DNA of 28,030 bases. Origin: Litorimonas sp049647245. Lineage in GTDB: Bacteria; Pseudomonadota; Alphaproteobacteria; Caulobacterales; Maricaulaceae. Location: positions 1 through 28,030 of the forward strand of contig JBARXH010000220.1 of assembly GCA_049647245.1 (NCBI GenBank). Reading direction: 5' to 3'. This document shows, piece by piece, positions 1 through 7,967 of this stretch. Below the pieces are notes generated by a model. That model had not been told where the DNA came from. It saw only the letters and a list, made by a program, of their open reading frames with translations, and did no database searches. A program made the translations under genes and the position numbers. Numbering within the stretch: the first letter of the stretch is position 1; each line of letters starts with the position of its first letter.

Positions 1-836
1 TGGCCGACGACAGCTTTGCGTTGCTCAAGGCGTGTGGGCTGCGGTTCGCCATACGCGGCGGCGGCCTTCTCGCACGCGTGAAAAATATGCCCGTCGACCT
101 TCTGCTCGTGCGAGATGACGACATTCCGTCCTTTGTGGCGAATGACGCTGCCGACATTGGCATTGTCGGAGAGAACGTTCTTGTAGAAGAGCAGCTGACC
201 ACCGATGTCGACGCATCGGTTGCCATGAAGCTGGGATTTTCCCGGTGCCGTCTATGCCTCGCCTCTCCCGAGCGCGGCGACGTCCAGTCGGCGGACGATC
301 TTCAGGGCACACGGATCGCGACGACCTATCCGGGAGTCACGCGTCGCTTTCTGGAAGAACGGGGTATTTCCGCCAAGCTGGTCGAAATGAAGGGTGCGGT
401 CGAGCTCGCCCCGTCCATCGGCGTCGCGGAGAGCATTTGCGATCTGGTCTCGTCCGGCGCGACGTTGGAGGCCAACGGGCTGGCCGCTTTCGAGACCATC
501 TTGGAATCCGAAGCGGTGTTGATCCGCAGCTCCCGTCAGCTCTCGGCGGCCAAGGCCGATCTCCTCGACAAGCTGCTGAGCCGGATCGCGGGCGTGCTGA
601 AGTCGTCGGATTCCAAGTACATCATGCTCAACGCGCCAAAGGACCAGCTCGACGCGATCACGAAGCTCCTCCCCGGTTCCGACGCGCCGACTATCATGTC
701 TCTCGCCGGCAATGACGACCTCTTGGCTGTCCAGGCCGTCTGTACCGAAACGGTGTTCTGGGAAACGCTGGAAGACCTGAAGGCCCTTGGCGCACGTGCC
801 ATCCTGGTTCTTCCGATCGAAAAGATGATGGACTGA
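1..836 (+). CDS. hisG: ATP phosphoribosyltransferase, long form (5' end missing)
   Basis: HisG catalyses the first step of histidine synthesis, joining ATP and PRPP. The reading frame is open from base 3 to the TGA at 834-836, and the true start lies upstream of the window, so the TTG at 21 is not the start. The first visible residues (ADDSFALLKACGLRF) already align with the HisG N-terminal region. The catalytic domain shows DLLLVRDDDIP and the phosphate-binding stretch DLVSSGATLEANGL. About 75 further residues (roughly SSDSKYIMLNAP to the end) form the C-terminal regulatory domain of long-form HisG, which typically senses histidine. The enzyme should therefore not need the HisZ partner used by short-form HisG. 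The stop overlaps the hisD start by 1 nt (TGATG). Identity is secure; allosteric control is inferred from the family. Confidence 0.95.
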   Translation, partial: ADDSFALLKACGLRFAIRGGGLLARVKNMPVDLLLVRDDDIPSFVANDAADIGIVGENVLVEEQLTTDVDASVAMKLGFSRCRLCLASPERGDVQSADDLQGTRIATTYPGVTRRFLEERGISAKLVEMKGAVELAPSIGVAESICDLVSSGATLEANGLAAFETILESEAVLIRSSRQLSAAKADLLDKLLSRIAGVLKSSDSKYIMLNAPKDQLDAITKLLPGSDAPTIMSLAGNDDLLAVQAVCTETVFWETLEDLKALGARAILVLPIEKMMD

Positions 837-2134
837 TGCGGCGCATCGATTGGACGAATGCCTCCGCCGAAGAGCGGGAAAGCGCCCTTGCCCGGCCATC
901 CGGCCTGGCCGATGCGGATATGGTCGCGCGCGTTCAGGACATCCTCGCCGACGTGAAAGTGCGCGGCGACGAAGCGCTGGCGGACTATACCGCGCGCTTC
1001 GATACGAAAGTCCCCGTGACACTGCGCGTTCCGGACGAAGATCTGGAAGCCGCATGGCGCTCGCTCAGCGCAGAAGACCAATCCGTGATCGAACGTGCCC
1101 GCCGGAATGTGAAGGCGTTTCACGCTGCGCAGATGCCCCAGGATATCGAAGTCGAAACCGAGCCGGGCGTCATCTGCCGCCGAGAGGTCAGGGCCATCGA
1201 TACGGCTGGCCTTTACATACCTGGAGGGACAGCGCCGCTCGTCTCTACGGTCATCATGTTGGCCACTCCGGCCAAGGTGGCGGGCGTGCGTCGCCGGGTC
1301 ATCGTCACACCGCCCGGCAAGGACGGGAAGATCGATCCGGTCGTGCTGGCCTGCGCCTATCGCTGCAAGGCGACGGACGTGTTTGCGGTTGGCGGCGCAC
1401 AGGCGATCGCCGCCCTCGCCTACGGCACGGACACCATCCCGCGCTGCGACAAGATCTTCGGCCCGGGCAATGCCTATGTCGCACTTGCGAAGTCTCTGGT
1501 TGCACAGGCACCGGGCGGTCCGGCCATCGATCTGCCCGCCGGTCCGAGCGAAGCCATGGTGCTGTGCGACGAAGGCTCCAACCCCGATTTCGTGGCGTCC
1601 GATCTTCTCAGCCAAGCCGAACATGACCGCGTGGCACAGGTCGTCTGCGTGTCCTGTTGCCCGGACATGGCCGGAAAAGTCGCCGACGCGGTCGATCGGC
1701 AGCTCTCGTTCCTAAGCCGCAAGGACATTGCGACGGAAGCCATGACCCACGCACGCATGATCGTCGCGGACGGTCGCGAATATGTTGCCGATATCGTCAA
1801 CCGATACGCTCCAGAGCACCTGATCGTGCAGATGGACAATCCCGAAACGCTGGTCCCGACCTTCCGTAATGTCGGCTCGGTCTTTCTTGGTCCATGGACC
1901 CCCGAAAGCGTTGGCGACTATGCCTCCGGGACCAACCACACGCTGCCCACCAACGGTGCGGCGCGGGCCTATAGCGGGATCACGCTCGACAGTTTTCTGA
2001 AATACGTCTCGGTCCAGCAGTTGACCGAAGCCGGACTTCGCCGTCTCGGTCCCGTCGTGGAACGACTGGCGGAGATGGAAGGGCTGGATGCGCACCGCAA
2101 TGCCGTCACGCTGCGTCTGGAGGCGATGCAATGA
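836..2134 (+). CDS. hisD: Histidinol dehydrogenase
   Basis: HisD oxidises L-histidinol to L-histidine in two NAD-dependent steps, the end of the pathway. The 432-residue protein has normal family length. The zinc ligands can be placed: Q260 and H263 in the QAEH motif, D361 in ESVGDYASGTNH, and H420 in DAHRNAV. The catalytic pair E327-H328 sits in YAPEHLIVQ. The glycine-rich stretch FGPGNAYVALAK is also intact. The ATG overlaps the hisG stop by 1 nt, and the stop overlaps the next start as ATGA, so translation is probably coupled on both sides. Nothing looks degraded. Confidence 0.97.
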   Translation: MRRIDWTNASAEERESALARPSGLADADMVARVQDILADVKVRGDEALADYTARFDTKVPVTLRVPDEDLEAAWRSLSAEDQSVIERARRNVKAFHAAQMPQDIEVETEPGVICRREVRAIDTAGLYIPGGTAPLVSTVIMLATPAKVAGVRRRVIVTPPGKDGKIDPVVLACAYRCKATDVFAVGGAQAIAALAYGTDTIPRCDKIFGPGNAYVALAKSLVAQAPGGPAIDLPAGPSEAMVLCDEGSNPDFVASDLLSQAEHDRVAQVVCVSCCPDMAGKVADAVDRQLSFLSRKDIATEAMTHARMIVADGREYVADIVNRYAPEHLIVQMDNPETLVPTFRNVGSVFLGPWTPESVGDYASGTNHTLPTNGAARAYSGITLDSFLKYVSVQQLTEAGLRRLGPVVERLAEMEGLDAHRNAVTLRLEAMQ

Positions 2135-3777
2135 CCACAGATAGCCTCAACTGGGCGGAACGGATCGCGCGGCCGAACATCGTCGCCATGAAAGCCTATT
2201 TGGCGCGCGGAGCCTCGACGGGGGCCTTGCACCTCGATGCGAATGAAAGCCCGTGGTCGCCTCCGCCCGGCACGGCTGCCGTCGCAGGTTACAACCGCTA
2301 TCCCGCACAGCAGCCGGACGCGCTACGGACGCGCATGGCCGAGCTGTATGGCGTGACGCCGCAGGAGGTCGCCATAGGCCGAGGTGCGGACGAGCTGCTT
2401 GACGTTCTCGTTCGGACCTTCTGCGTGCCGGGCCAGGATCGCATACTCATCAGTTCGCCGACCTTTTCCTACTTCAACACGGTGGCCGCCCTCAACGGCT
2501 GCGAGCTGGTCGATGTCCCGGCGGACAGAAGCCTCCGGCCCGACATGGACGCCGTCCGCGCGCAAGTCTCGGAGGTCAAGCCGAAGATCACCTTCCTCTG
2601 TTCGCCGAACAATCCGACGGGCTTTTCTATCGACGAGGCGGATATCCGTTACGTCTGCAAGGCGAGCGACGGCCTGGTCGTTCTTGACGAAGCCTATATC
2701 GAGTTCTCGGACCGGGCGAGCCTGGCTGCAGACCGGGAGCCGAACCTGGTCGTCACCCGGACCCTGTCCAAGCTTTATGGACTGGCCGGTGTGCGGTTGG
2801 GTGCGGCCATCGCGGACCCGGCCATCATCGATCTGCTTCTGAAGGTCATTCCGCCCTACCCCGTGCCCAAGCCCGTGATCGATACCGCCATGGCGGCTCT
2901 GTCGGCGCCGGCCATGTCTGTTGTGACTCAGCGCGGCGACATCCTAAAGTCGGAACGGGATCGCATTTTCCCGCTTCTGTCCCAGTCGGAGTACGTCGCA
3001 AAGACATACGCATCGGACGCTAACTTCATTCTGTTCGAGGCGCAGGATATCGAGGTCATGCTGACCCGGCTGGCCCGGTTCAATGTCCGCATACGCGACT
3101 TCAGCGCCAAGATCGCCGATCACTACCGCCTGTCCATCGGTACGCCGGAAGAGAACGATCTTGCGCTTGCCGCGCTCGGGGTGACGGAAGTCCAAAGTCC
3201 ATCGGAGCGGGTTGGCGAAGTCTTCCGCACGACCAAAGAGACCGACGTAGCGATACGCGTGAACCTTGATGATCCTGAAGCGGTGAAAATCGATACCGGT
3301 CTTGGCTTCTACGACCACATGTTGGAGCAGATCGCCAAGCATGGCGGGCTGGGCCTGACCTGCGTGGTGAAAGGCGACCTGGAGATCGATGCGCATCACA
3401 CGGTGGAAGACACGGCGCTCGCACTGGGCTCTGCCATGAAGCAGGCATTGGGAGATCGGTCCGGGATTGGCCGATACGGCTTCGTCATGCCCATGGACGA
3501 GACGCAGGCCAGAGTGGCTATCGACCTGTCCGGCCGGCCTGCCGCGACCTTCAAGGGTGACTTTCCGACCGACCATGTCGGTGAATTTGCGGTGGAGATG
3601 TGCCCGCACTTCTTCCAGAGCCTCGCGCAGACGCTCGGAGCCGCGATCCAGATCGAGGTGGAGGGGGAAAACAGCCACCACATGATCGAAGCCTGTTTCA
3701 AGGGCGTGGGCCGGGCGTTGCGCCCTGCCCTGGCCGTCAGCGGCACCGACATGCCGTCGACCAAGGGCATGCTCTAG
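2131..3777 (+). CDS. hisC-hisB: Bifunctional HisC-HisB fusion: histidinol-phosphate aminotransferase / imidazoleglycerol-phosphate dehydratase
   Basis: One uninterrupted 548-residue frame encodes two enzymes. Residues 1 to about 352 are a fold-type I aminotransferase (HisC): SPNNPTG at 158-164, D186 and Y189 in VLDEAYIEF, and the PLP lysine K214 in TRTLSKLYGLAG. Residues from about 363 to 548 are a complete imidazoleglycerol-phosphate dehydratase: FYDHMLEQIAKHGG (H396, E399, H404), AHHTVED (H422, H423, E426) and ENSHHMIE (H516, H517, E520). The linker is only about ten residues, and no stop or likely internal start lies at the joint. In enteric bacteria HisB is fused instead to a phosphatase (HisN); here that domain is absent, so histidinol-phosphate phosphatase must be encoded elsewhere. 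The two activities are steps 7 (HisB) and 8 (HisC), hence consecutive. The gene overlaps hisD as ATGA; 4 nt separate it from hisH. Confidence 0.95.
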   Translation: MTTDSLNWAERIARPNIVAMKAYLARGASTGALHLDANESPWSPPPGTAAVAGYNRYPAQQPDALRTRMAELYGVTPQEVAIGRGADELLDVLVRTFCVPGQDRILISSPTFSYFNTVAALNGCELVDVPADRSLRPDMDAVRAQVSEVKPKITFLCSPNNPTGFSIDEADIRYVCKASDGLVVLDEAYIEFSDRASLAADREPNLVVTRTLSKLYGLAGVRLGAAIADPAIIDLLLKVIPPYPVPKPVIDTAMAALSAPAMSVVTQRGDILKSERDRIFPLLSQSEYVAKTYASDANFILFEAQDIEVMLTRLARFNVRIRDFSAKIADHYRLSIGTPEENDLALAALGVTEVQSPSERVGEVFRTTKETDVAIRVNLDDPEAVKIDTGLGFYDHMLEQIAKHGGLGLTCVVKGDLEIDAHHTVEDTALALGSAMKQALGDRSGIGRYGFVMPMDETQARVAIDLSGRPAATFKGDFPTDHVGEFAVEMCPHFFQSLAQTLGAAIQIEVEGENSHHMIEACFKGVGRALRPALAVSGTDMPSTKGML

Positions 3778-3781
3778 AAAT

Positions 3782-4375
3782 ATGGGCGTTCTGATCGTCG
3801 ATACGAAATGCGCCAATCTGGCATCGGTCGGCTTCGCCTTCGACCGACTGGGCATAGCGTCCAAGGTCAGCGACGTGCCCGAAGACATCCTGTCCGCAGA
3901 CCGTGTACTTATCCCCGGCGTCGGCTCGGCACCCTACGCCATGCGTCAGATCGAGAGTGCTGGACTCACCGAGACGCTGCGCAGCCTGACACAGCCCGTG
4001 ATGGGCATCTGCCTTGGAATGCAGCTTTTGTTCGAAACCCTGGACGAAGGCGGCGAGGTCACTCAGGGCCTCGGGCTAGTGCCGGGTCGAGTGGTCGCAC
4101 TTGAGACGGGCGATCTTCCCTCCCCGCACATGGGGTGGAACACACTGACAGACCTGAAAGACGACCCCGTCACGGCCGGTCTGTCCGAAGGCGACCACGC
4201 CTATTTCGTACATTCCTTCGCTGCACCGATTTCAGGTGCAAGCCTTGCTTCGACCCATTATGGCTCCGCTTTCACGTCCATAGTCCGGCACGGCTCTGTG
4301 CGCGGCTGCCAGTTCCACCCGGAACGCAGCGCACACGTCGGTGCCAGCATCCTGAAAGCGTTTGCCGCCTTATGA
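3782..4375 (+). CDS. hisH: Imidazole glycerol phosphate synthase, glutamine amidotransferase subunit
   Basis: HisH hydrolyses glutamine and passes ammonia to HisF in the IGP synthase heterodimer. The 197-residue protein has the class I amidotransferase triad: nucleophile C77 in MGICLGMQLLFE, and H179 and E181 in CQFHPERSAHVG. The oxyanion-strand motif IPGVGSAPYAM at 44-54 is present. The ATG lies 4 nt after the hisCB stop, and the TGA overlaps the hisA start as ATGA. HisH and HisF are separate genes with hisA between them, as in most bacteria. Confidence 0.96.
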   Translation: MGVLIVDTKCANLASVGFAFDRLGIASKVSDVPEDILSADRVLIPGVGSAPYAMRQIESAGLTETLRSLTQPVMGICLGMQLLFETLDEGGEVTQGLGLVPGRVVALETGDLPSPHMGWNTLTDLKDDPVTAGLSEGDHAYFVHSFAAPISGASLASTHYGSAFTSIVRHGSVRGCQFHPERSAHVGASILKAFAAL

Positions 4376-5100
4376 TCTTCCCCGCCATCGACCTGATGAA
4401 CGGCAAGTGCGTCCGCCTGCTCAAGGGGCGGTTCGATGCCAAGACCGAGTACGATTCCGACCCGGTCGAAGTCGCCCAGGGCTATGCCGCGTCCGGGGCC
4501 GAGTGGGTCCATGTCGTGGACCTCGACGGAGCGAAGAACGGAGGTCTTACGCAAGGACAACTGATCAGTCGCATCGCCCGGGAGTCCGGCCTGAAGGTTC
4601 AGGCGGGCGGCGGTCTTCGTGATCTTGGCATGATCCGGCAGTTGCTCGACGGGGGCGTCGCGCGCGTCGTGATCGGCAGTCTCGCCGTGACGCAGCCCAT
4701 AATGGTCCGCCGTTGGCTGGAAGAACTTGGCCCGGACCGTGTGGTCCTGGCATTCGACGTCAACGTCAACGGACGCGGCATCGCCTTTCCGGCCATCAAG
4801 GGCTGGACGGAAGCGACGCAGACGCCGTTCTACGAGATCCTCGACGGCTATAGGGGCTCCGGGCTTAGGACGATCCTCGTCACCGATATCGGTCGTGACG
4901 GCGCGGAGACAGGTGGGAATACGGATCTCTACGCGCGGATTCAGTCCGACTATCCGACGATAGGCCTCATCACCTCCGGCGGGGTCGGGACGCTGGACCA
5001 TGTGCGCGAACTGAAGGCGCTTTCGCCGGAAGGCATCATCATCGGCCGGGCCCTCTACGAGGGCAACTTCACAGTGGCCGAGGCCATCGCGGCCGACTGA
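4372..5100 (+). CDS. hisA: ProFAR isomerase (phosphoribosylformimino-5-aminoimidazole carboxamide ribotide isomerase)
   Basis: HisA is the (beta/alpha)8-barrel isomerase that opens the ribose ring of ProFAR to PRFAR, the substrate of HisF/HisH. I place the start at the ATG that overlaps the hisH stop, giving 242 residues beginning MIFPAIDLMNGKCVRL. Upstream in-frame codons are antisense-like read-through of hisH. Catalytic D7 (PAIDLMNG) and D129 (LAFDVN) are visible, as are the phosphate-binding stretches QAGGGLR and TSGGVG and the loop TDIGRDG. The gene ends 3 nt before the hisF start. Confidence 0.96.
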   Translation: MIFPAIDLMNGKCVRLLKGRFDAKTEYDSDPVEVAQGYAASGAEWVHVVDLDGAKNGGLTQGQLISRIARESGLKVQAGGGLRDLGMIRQLLDGGVARVVIGSLAVTQPIMVRRWLEELGPDRVVLAFDVNVNGRGIAFPAIKGWTEATQTPFYEILDGYRGSGLRTILVTDIGRDGAETGGNTDLYARIQSDYPTIGLITSGGVGTLDHVRELKALSPEGIIIGRALYEGNFTVAEAIAAD

Positions 5101-5103
5101 ACC

Positions 5104-5871
5104 TTGCTTGCGCGCCGCATCATACCCTGTCTGGATGTCCGCGACGGGCGCGTGGTCAAAGGCGTGCAGTTTCGCAATCACGAAGACGTGGGCGACATCG
5201 TCGAACTGGCGTGTCGCTACCGCGACGAAGGGGCGGACGAACTCGTCTTCTACGACATCACCGCATCCACTGACGACCGGCAGGTCAGCGCCGACTGGAT
5301 CAGCCGCGTCAGTCGCGAGCTGGACATACCCTTCTGCGTGGCGGGCGGGATCGACAGCGTCGACGTCGCGGGCGAGCGATTGGCTGCCGGCGCTGACAAG
5401 ATCAGCGTCAACTCCCCCGCCCTGCTCCGGCCCGCACTGATCGACGAATTGCAAACGGCCTTCGGACGTCAGTGCATCGTGGTCGGCATCGACACATTCG
5501 AGGAAGCGGGCACATACCGCGTGAAGAGCCATACGGGCGATCCGGGCAAGACCCGGGAGACAGGCCGTGCCACGCTGGAGTGGGTCCGCGAAGCGCAGGA
5601 CCGTGGAGCTGGAGAAATCGTTCTGAACTGCATGAACCAGGACGGGGTGCGCAAGGGGTACGACGTAACGCAGCTACAGGCGGTCCGGGAAGTCTGCGAT
5701 GTCCCGCTGATCGCTTCCGGCGGTGCAGGCGCCACTGAGCATTTCGAGGCGGTTTTCAAGCAGGCGGACGTGGACGGCGCGCTGGCCGCCTCCGTTTTCC
5801 ACAAGGCCGTCATCGCTATTCCGGACCTGAAGCGCGATCTTGCAGACGCCGGTATCCAGGTAAGGCCATGA
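5104..5871 (+). CDS. hisF: Imidazole glycerol phosphate synthase, cyclase subunit
   Basis: HisF is the cyclase partner of HisH: it uses the channelled ammonia to convert PRFAR to IGP and AICAR. The 255-residue barrel begins MLARRIIPCLDVRDGRVVKG when the TTG at 5104 is read as the start, which is the exact N-terminus expected for the family. The catalytic aspartates fall at the canonical positions D11 (PCLDV) and D130 (VVGIDTFEE). VAGGI and ASGGAGA form phosphate-binding loops. No ATG or GTG would give a full-length protein and no clear Shine-Dalgarno sequence is visible, so coupling to hisA (3-nt gap) probably drives initiation. The stop overlaps hisIE as ATGA. Confidence 0.96.
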   Translation: MLARRIIPCLDVRDGRVVKGVQFRNHEDVGDIVELACRYRDEGADELVFYDITASTDDRQVSADWISRVSRELDIPFCVAGGIDSVDVAGERLAAGADKISVNSPALLRPALIDELQTAFGRQCIVVGIDTFEEAGTYRVKSHTGDPGKTRETGRATLEWVREAQDRGAGEIVLNCMNQDGVRKGYDVTQLQAVREVCDVPLIASGGAGATEHFEAVFKQADVDGALAASVFHKAVIAIPDLKRDLADAGIQVRP

Positions 5872-6461
5872 ACATCGATTTCGAAAAAGGCGGAGGCCTC
5901 GTTCCGGCGATCGTGCAGGACGCCGACACGCTTCAGGTCCTGATGCTTGGCTACATGAACGAGGCCTCCGTCGCGAAGACCCGTGAAACCGGCTTCGTCA
6001 CCTTCTTTTCTCGCAGTCGGGACACGCTCTGGACCAAGGGCGAAACGAGCGGAAACACGCTCGCGCTTGTCTCTCTGGAAGCGGATTGTGACGCGGACGC
6101 GCTAGTGGTCCTCGCACGTCCCGCCGGTCCGACATGTCATGAAGGCACGGTCTCCTGCTTTGGCGATGACGGCGCGCATGGCGTTGGTTTCGTCGGCTAT
6201 CTGGATGACCTGATCCGCAAGCGAAAAGATGCCGATCCGTCGGAGAGCTACACGGCAAGGCTTCTGCAGGGACCTCTGGTGAAAGCCGCGCAGAAAGTCG
6301 GCGAGGAAGGCGTCGAAACCGCCCTTGCCGCCGTTGCGGAGGGCGAAGACGCCTTCACAGGAGAGGCGGCCGATCTGATCTATCACCTGCTGGTGCTGCT
6401 GGCCGCCAAGGACATATCATTATCAGCGGTGGTCGACGTGCTTCAGAGACGTCATACGTAG
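5868..6461 (+). CDS. hisIE: Bifunctional phosphoribosyl-AMP cyclohydrolase / phosphoribosyl-ATP pyrophosphatase
   Basis: This 197-residue protein joins HisI and HisE, steps 3 and 2 of the pathway. The N-terminal cyclohydrolase (about 1-108) has SRSRDTLWTKGETSGN, the metal-binding DCDAD at 73-77, and probable zinc cysteines C74, C90 and C97 (CHEGTVSC). The C-terminal pyrophosphohydrolase (about 112-197) has KVGEEGVETALAA and EAADLIYHLLVLL, the acidic helices of the MazG-like fold. Many alphaproteobacteria keep hisI and hisE as separate genes (family knowledge), so the fused form fits the enteric-style layout of this operon. It is the last his gene; a hairpin follows 12 nt after its stop. Confidence 0.96.
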   Translation: MNIDFEKGGGLVPAIVQDADTLQVLMLGYMNEASVAKTRETGFVTFFSRSRDTLWTKGETSGNTLALVSLEADCDADALVVLARPAGPTCHEGTVSCFGDDGAHGVGFVGYLDDLIRKRKDADPSESYTARLLQGPLVKAAQKVGEEGVETALAAVAEGEDAFTGEAADLIYHLLVLLAAKDISLSAVVDVLQRRHT

Positions 6462-6472
6462 AACGCCTATGT

Positions 6473-6494
6473 CGCTCTGACTGTTGTCAGAGCG
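6473..6494 (+). terminator. Hairpin after the his operon (candidate terminator, no U-tract)
   Basis: A perfect 9-bp inverted repeat, CGCTCTGAC (6473-6481) and GTCAGAGCG (6486-6494), has a 4-nt TGTT loop. It lies just after the hisIE stop. No T-run follows, so it is not a canonical intrinsic terminator. It may be an mRNA 3'-end stabiliser, a weak terminator or a pause site ahead of the next gene. Confidence 0.55.
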
Positions 6495-6531
6495 CAAGGT
6501 CCCTGCAGCCCATCTGTGCAAATGGCGGCTC

Positions 6532-7179
6532 ATGCCGACACGCCCTCTCATCTTCTCCGCTCTTGTTTTGGGGTTTTGCGCACCAACCTCCGCATCTGCG
6601 GACAATCCCTTTGCAGGCATCGCCACATACGAGCGGGCTGAACATTCTCGCGCCATAACGGAGTGTGATCTCTTGGCAGGACATCCGAGCGACCCGGAGA
6701 GGGTCGTGACGACGGGAGTCACGCGCGAGGCCATGGACAAGCCTGCAGCCATTGCCGCCTGTCTCGACGCCGTTGCGTCCGACCCTGACAACCCTCGTCT
6801 GAACTACCAGCTGGCTCGAGCCTATGGCTATTCGGGTCTGCATGAGGAGGGCGACCCGTACCGCATGGCCGCCGTCGAGGCAGGCTATCCTCAGTCGCTT
6901 TTCGTGTTCGGTTATATCCGGATCGAAGGGTGGGACGGACGCCCGGAGGAGCCGTGCTACGGCGGAGAACTGGTGCGGCGCTCGGCTCATGCAGGGCGCT
7001 TCGCGGGGCTGGTTGGCTTTCCGCACTATGTACAGACGGGAACGTTCGAGGGCTGCGACACCTATCCGGTAATCGACCCCGTTGAGATCGAGGAGTTTCT
7101 CGACCTAGCGGAAGCGCAGGCCTCGGATTACTACCAGCGTATTCTGGTCAGGACGCTAAAAACGCATTTTTCCAGATAA
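6532..7179 (+). CDS. Exported protein with Sel1/TPR-like repeats
   Basis: I do not recognise a named gene. The ATG at 6532 gives 215 residues starting with a clear Sec signal peptide (hydrophobic core IFSALVLGFCAP, probable cleavage after ASA). An upstream TTG would put the start inside the hairpin and add a hydrophilic tail before the signal, so it was rejected. The mature part has the pattern CDLLAGHPSDPERV, AIAACLDAVASDPDNP and YQLARAYGYSG, resembling Sel1-like/TPR proteins common in alphaproteobacteria. Several cysteines are present and could form disulfides in the periplasm. It follows hisIE on the same strand after a hairpin and may be partly co-transcribed; no histidine-related role is implied. 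Confidence 0.75.
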   Translation: MPTRPLIFSALVLGFCAPTSASADNPFAGIATYERAEHSRAITECDLLAGHPSDPERVVTTGVTREAMDKPAAIAACLDAVASDPDNPRLNYQLARAYGYSGLHEEGDPYRMAAVEAGYPQSLFVFGYIRIEGWDGRPEEPCYGGELVRRSAHAGRFAGLVGFPHYVQTGTFEGCDTYPVIDPVEIEEFLDLAEAQASDYYQRILVRTLKTHFSR

Positions 7180-7265
7180 GTTCTCCTCCAGTGGTGAAGT
7201 CGCTTCTATCTCACCAGACACTCCCGCATGCGCTTAACAGGATTGGTCTTCGACAAGCCCAAGAC

Positions 7266-7967
7266 TTAGAAAGCTTCGAAGCTTTTCACTTCTCGCCGGA
7301 CGGGCTGCCATTTGCCGTCCACCATATGGATACCGCACTCCGTCTTGCCCTTGCCCCGCCAGCGTCCGGCGCGCGGGTCTTCGCCTTCGCTCACGCGGGT
7401 CGTGCAGGGCTGACAGCCGATCGACGGATATCCGAGAGCGAACATGGGGTGCGGGGGCAGATCGTGCTTGCGGATATAGTCCGTCACGTCCTTGGCGGAC
7501 CAATAGGCGAGCGGATTGATCTTCACCATCCCCTCACCGTCTTCGCCGCGCAGATCCTCGTAGATCGGCATCTCGGCACGTTCCGGCGTCTGGTAGCGCT
7601 TGCGGCCCGTGATTTGCGCACCGAACTTGCCGACGGCGTGTTTCAGCGGCTCGACCTTGCGCACCGCACAGCACGCATCCGGCATGGTGTCGTGAAGATC
7701 GCCGTCCGGGTCGACGTCGCGCAGCTGCTGCGGATCTGGATGGACGTTGATAAAGTTGGTCAAGCCTAGCTGCTCGATCAGCGTATCGCGATAGGCCAGC
7801 GTCTGCCGGAAATGCTTGCCCGTATCGAGGAAATAAACCGGCAGGTCCGAGCGAACCTTCGCGACCATGTGCAACAGGACGGCGCTGTCGGCTCCCAGCG
7901 AACTGGCCAGGAAGATATCACCCTCATGAAGCTCGATGGCCTTGGCGAGCGCGGCCTCCGCGCTCAG
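7266..7967 (-). CDS. cysH: Adenylylsulfate (APS) reductase, [4Fe-4S] type, probable CTG start
   Basis: CysH reduces activated sulfate to sulfite. The frame contains the PP-loop region IFLASSLGADSAVLLHM, then the cysteine pairs DACCAVRK and GCQPCTTR and the catalytic ECGIH. The double pairs indicate the [4Fe-4S] APS-reducing type rather than the cluster-free PAPS type. The first ATG/GTG/TTG in frame (TTG at 7874) falls inside the domain after the PP-loop, so it cannot be the start. Upstream the frame is open, and CTG at 7967 overlaps the TGA of the preceding gene as CTGA, copying the ATGA joints elsewhere in the window. From there the protein is 233 residues, starting SAEAALAKAIELHEG after the initiator. 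It is the last gene of the sulfur operon. Function is secure; the start codon is inferred. Confidence 0.9.
   Translation of the reverse strand: MSAEAALAKAIELHEGDIFLASSLGADSAVLLHMVAKVRSDLPVYFLDTGKHFRQTLAYRDTLIEQLGLTNFINVHPDPQQLRDVDPDGDLHDTMPDACCAVRKVEPLKHAVGKFGAQITGRKRYQTPERAEMPIYEDLRGEDGEGMVKINPLAYWSAKDVTDYIRKHDLPPHPMFALGYPSIGCQPCTTRVSEGEDPRAGRWRGKGKTECGIHMVDGKWQPVRREVKSFEAF
7270..7285. repeat. 16-bp perfect palindrome at the 3' end of cysH
   Basis: AAAGCTTCGAAGCTTT is its own reverse complement. It covers the last codons of cysH and ends one base from the stop. It could form a 6-bp stem with a TCGA loop between the two convergent genes. No T-run follows on either strand, so a terminator role is uncertain and chance is possible. 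Confidence 0.4.

Noticed and set aside
536..1624. Long minus-strand open frame opposite hisG/hisD (and similar long antisense frames at 2944-3888, 4258-5532, 12490-13743)
   Set aside because: Each lies antisense to a clearly conserved enzyme and has arginine/histidine/glycine-rich, motif-free composition, typical of GC-rich shadow frames.
6484..6531. TTG start for the exported Sel1-like protein
   Set aside because: It lies inside the hairpin after hisIE and would place a hydrophilic tail before a normal signal peptide.
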